A DNA stretch of 16,734 nt. Source: Saprospirales bacterium (GTDB lineage: Bacteria; Bacteroidota; Bacteroidia; Chitinophagales; Saprospiraceae). Every line of letters starts with the position of its first letter. The first letter of the stretch is position 1. Below are positions 15,167-16,734 of the stretch, in pieces. Position numbers and translations under genes: made by a program. A model generated the notes under the pieces. The model was not told where the DNA came from. It was given only the letters and a program-made list of their open reading frames with translations, and made no database searches. The DNA lies in the NCBI GenBank assembly GCA_003448025.1, contig DLXL01000585.1:5054-21787 (forward strand), given 5' to 3'.

Positions 15167-16219
15167 ATGTCAAAGACATCCGACATTTTAGGCAAAGACG
15201 CCGCTTATTACCTTGATTATCAAAGTAAAACATTCGATAAAAAAACACTTCATGCACCTTCTAAAAATCATGTAAATGAAATTTGGATGCAGAGCAACCG
15301 AAACGGACAAACGCTCAGAAGCATGCAACAACTTTTGGGTACAGGTCGGTTGAAGGATACCGGTTATATTGGAATTCTTCCGGTGGATCAAGGCATTGAG
15401 CATGCTGCCGGAGCTTCTTTTGCTCCAAATCCTATCTATTTTGATCCTGAAAATATCGTAAAGTTAGCTGTGGAGAGTGGATGCAATGCAGTTGCATCAA
15501 CGTATGGTGTGCTGGGAATAGTTGCGCGAAAATACGCGCACAAAATTCCTTTTGTAGTAAAAATCAACCACAATGAGTTCCTCTCCTACCCCAACAGGTA
15601 TGATCAGGTAATGTTCGGTACGATTAAAGATGCATGGAATATGGGAGCTGTAGCGGTAGGTGCTACCATATATTTCGGCTCTCCAGAAAGCCCCCGGCAA
15701 ATCATTGAGGTTAGCAAAGCCTTCGAAATGGCGCACGAACTTGGCATGGCTACCATTCTTTGGTGCTATACCCGTAATAACAACTTCAAGGTGGATGGTA
15801 TTGACTATCATACCTCTGCCGACCTTACCGGTCAGGCCAATCACCTGGGAGTAACCATTCAGGCAGATATCATCAAGCAGAAAATGGCTACCAACAATGG
15901 TGGCTATAACGCAACCAAGCACGGTAAAACACACCCAAAGGTTTACTCTGAACTTACAACTGATCACCCGATCGACCTTTGTCGCTATCAGGTGGCAAAT
16001 TGCTACATGGGGCGGGTTGGCTTGATTAACTCAGGCGGTGAGTCCAAAGGATCCAGCGATTTACAGGAAGCGGTTACGACAGCTGTGGTGAATAAGCGTG
16101 CGGGTGGAATGGGCCTGATCCTGGGTAGAAAGGCTTTCCAGCGTCCATTTAACGATGGTGTCAAACTACTGAACGCCGTACAGGATGTTTACCTGGACAA
16201 AAGTATTAAGCTGGCGTAA
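15167..16219 (+). CDS. fbaB: Class I fructose-bisphosphate aldolase (FbaB/DhnA family)
   Basis: Splits or forms fructose 1,6-bisphosphate through a Schiff-base lysine, without metal; it serves glycolysis and especially gluconeogenesis. The 350-residue protein is collinear with E. coli FbaB (also 350) over its whole length. Blocks include [20 protein letters not shown] (66-85), ASTYGVLG (110-117), [15 protein letters not shown] (129-143), [16 protein letters not shown] (160-175), [12 protein letters not shown] (217-228), ADIIKQK (233-239; Lys237 is the likely Schiff-base lysine by comparison with archaeal-type aldolases), [15 protein letters not shown] and [15 protein letters not shown]. The ATG at 15167 gives the family N-terminus. 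A tetranucleotide repeat lies immediately upstream. A glycosyltransferase gene begins 28 bp after the stop, so the two may be co-transcribed. Confidence 0.97.
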   Translation: MSKTSDILGKDAAYYLDYQSKTFDKKTLHAPSKNHVNEIWMQSNRNGQTLRSMQQLLGTGRLKDTGYIGILPVDQGIEHAAGASFAPNPIYFDPENIVKLAVESGCNAVASTYGVLGIVARKYAHKIPFVVKINHNEFLSYPNRYDQVMFGTIKDAWNMGAVAVGATIYFGSPESPRQIIEVSKAFEMAHELGMATILWCYTRNNNFKVDGIDYHTSADLTGQANHLGVTIQADIIKQKMATNNGGYNATKHGKTHPKVYSELTTDHPIDLCRYQVANCYMGRVGLINSGGESKGSSDLQEAVTTAVVNKRAGGMGLILGRKAFQRPFNDGVKLLNAVQDVYLDKSIKLA

Positions 16220-16247
16220 TTTTCCGGATTGGAATTGACTTATCTAT

Positions 16248-16734
16248 ATGCGCATCTTGTTCGATCACCAGGTATTTTCCTGGCAAACTTATGGCGGAAT
16301 ATCAAGGTATTTCGTTGAGCAAATGCGTGAACTGCAAGCGCTGGGGCAAATGGTTTATTTGCCCCAGCATTTTTTTTCAGAGAATGTTTATTTAAGGCAA
16401 TTGCCAGACTTTAAAAGGAAAAGTCTGTTGCCAATTTCTTTTAAAGGCAAAAAGTGGCTGCAACTGCAATTGGGGAAGTGGAGCTCTACCCGTGCTTTAA
16501 AATCCGTTCAACCGGATGTGTTCCATCCCACCTATTTTGATCCTTATTTTTTCTCACAAGTTAACCAACTTGGTGTTCCCTGGGTTGTTACGGTGCACGA
16601 TATGATTCATGAAATCTATGAACATGGAAGTCGTGGTTTTTTTTCCCTGGATAAGGATGTAATAGCGAATAAAAAGTTCCTGGCAGAAAAAGCTGGTGCT
16701 ATTATTACTGTTTCGGCAAGTACCCGAGAAGATT
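16248..16734 (+). CDS. GT4-type glycosyltransferase, N-terminal half, cut by window edge
   Basis: 162 codons are visible from the ATG at 16248, open to the right edge. The N-terminus MRILFDHQVFSWQTYGGISR followed by YFVEQMREL is the typical first strand and glycine-rich loop of GT-B fold family 4 glycosyltransferases. PDVFHPTYFDPYF, VPWVVTVHDMIHE and AGAIITVSASTRED are the usual blocks of the acceptor-binding N-terminal domain. The nucleotide-sugar-binding C-terminal half, with its E-x7-E motif, lies outside the window. Members build cell-surface polysaccharide or lipid-linked glycans; sugar and acceptor cannot be predicted. No signal peptide is present, so it acts at the cytosolic face. Confidence 0.88.
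   Translation, partial: MRILFDHQVFSWQTYGGISRYFVEQMRELQALGQMVYLPQHFFSENVYLRQLPDFKRKSLLPISFKGKKWLQLQLGKWSSTRALKSVQPDVFHPTYFDPYFFSQVNQLGVPWVVTVHDMIHEIYEHGSRGFFSLDKDVIANKKFLAEKAGAIITVSASTRED

Overview
The window looks like a chromosomal segment of a Bacteroidota bacterium, probably a free-living Saprospiria-, Chitinophagia- or Cytophagia-like organism. Three things point there: a type IX secretion (T9SS) C-terminal sorting domain on a giant secreted protein; TAnnTTTG-type -7 promoter elements without Shine-Dalgarno boxes; and a mix of polysaccharide-degrading lipid-export-type enzymes with ordinary housekeeping genes. No rRNA, tRNA, insertion sequence, integrase or CRISPR array was seen.

Layout from left to right. 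(1) 1-2944, minus strand: an edge-truncated secreted helical-repeat/coiled-coil protein, preceded in the same direction by a secreted GH29 alpha-L-fucosidase with CHB_HEX_C-like and PA14 modules. (2) 3020-3547, minus: a DinB-fold protein, divergent from folK. (3) 3655-4806, plus: folK and a deoxynucleoside kinase, 6 bp apart. (4) 4801-5523, minus: a multi-pass membrane protein whose stop codon interlocks with that of the kinase. (5) 5617-7242, plus: ruvB (GTG start) and ubiX. (6) 7246-8001, minus: tpiA. (7) 8115-14216, minus: a 2033-residue T9SS-secreted protein, closed by a clear rho-independent terminator. (8) 14498 to the right edge, plus: a small outer-membrane beta-barrel protein, class I fructose-bisphosphate aldolase (fbaB) and the start of a GT4-type glycosyltransferase.

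The striking element is the giant protein. It begins with a signal peptide and a metzincin (reprolysin-like) protease, followed by 16 PKD domains in strict A-B alternation (eight doublets, each carrying one characteristic cysteine per domain), and ends with a T9SS type A sorting domain. The fifth PKD domain is split: its first strand ends at residue ~733, a complete phosphoesterase-family domain of about 269 residues follows, and the PKD fold resumes at residue ~1003 exactly where its sister repeats would continue. In that inserted domain the family's N-terminal Glu-Asn metal-binding motif reads Gly-Gly-Met-Asp, while the other conserved blocks remain, so it may be a pseudoenzyme or binding module displayed on a PKD stalk.

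How the genes work together: tpiA and fbaB are neighbouring steps of glycolysis/gluconeogenesis but sit apart on opposite strands; folK and the nucleoside kinase serve folate and nucleotide supply; ruvB serves recombination; ubiX makes prenylated FMN. The fucosidase and the giant protein are exported and point to a life spent digesting or attaching to external glycans, proteins or surfaces. These assignments rest on reading motifs by eye and on family knowledge; no database search was run.
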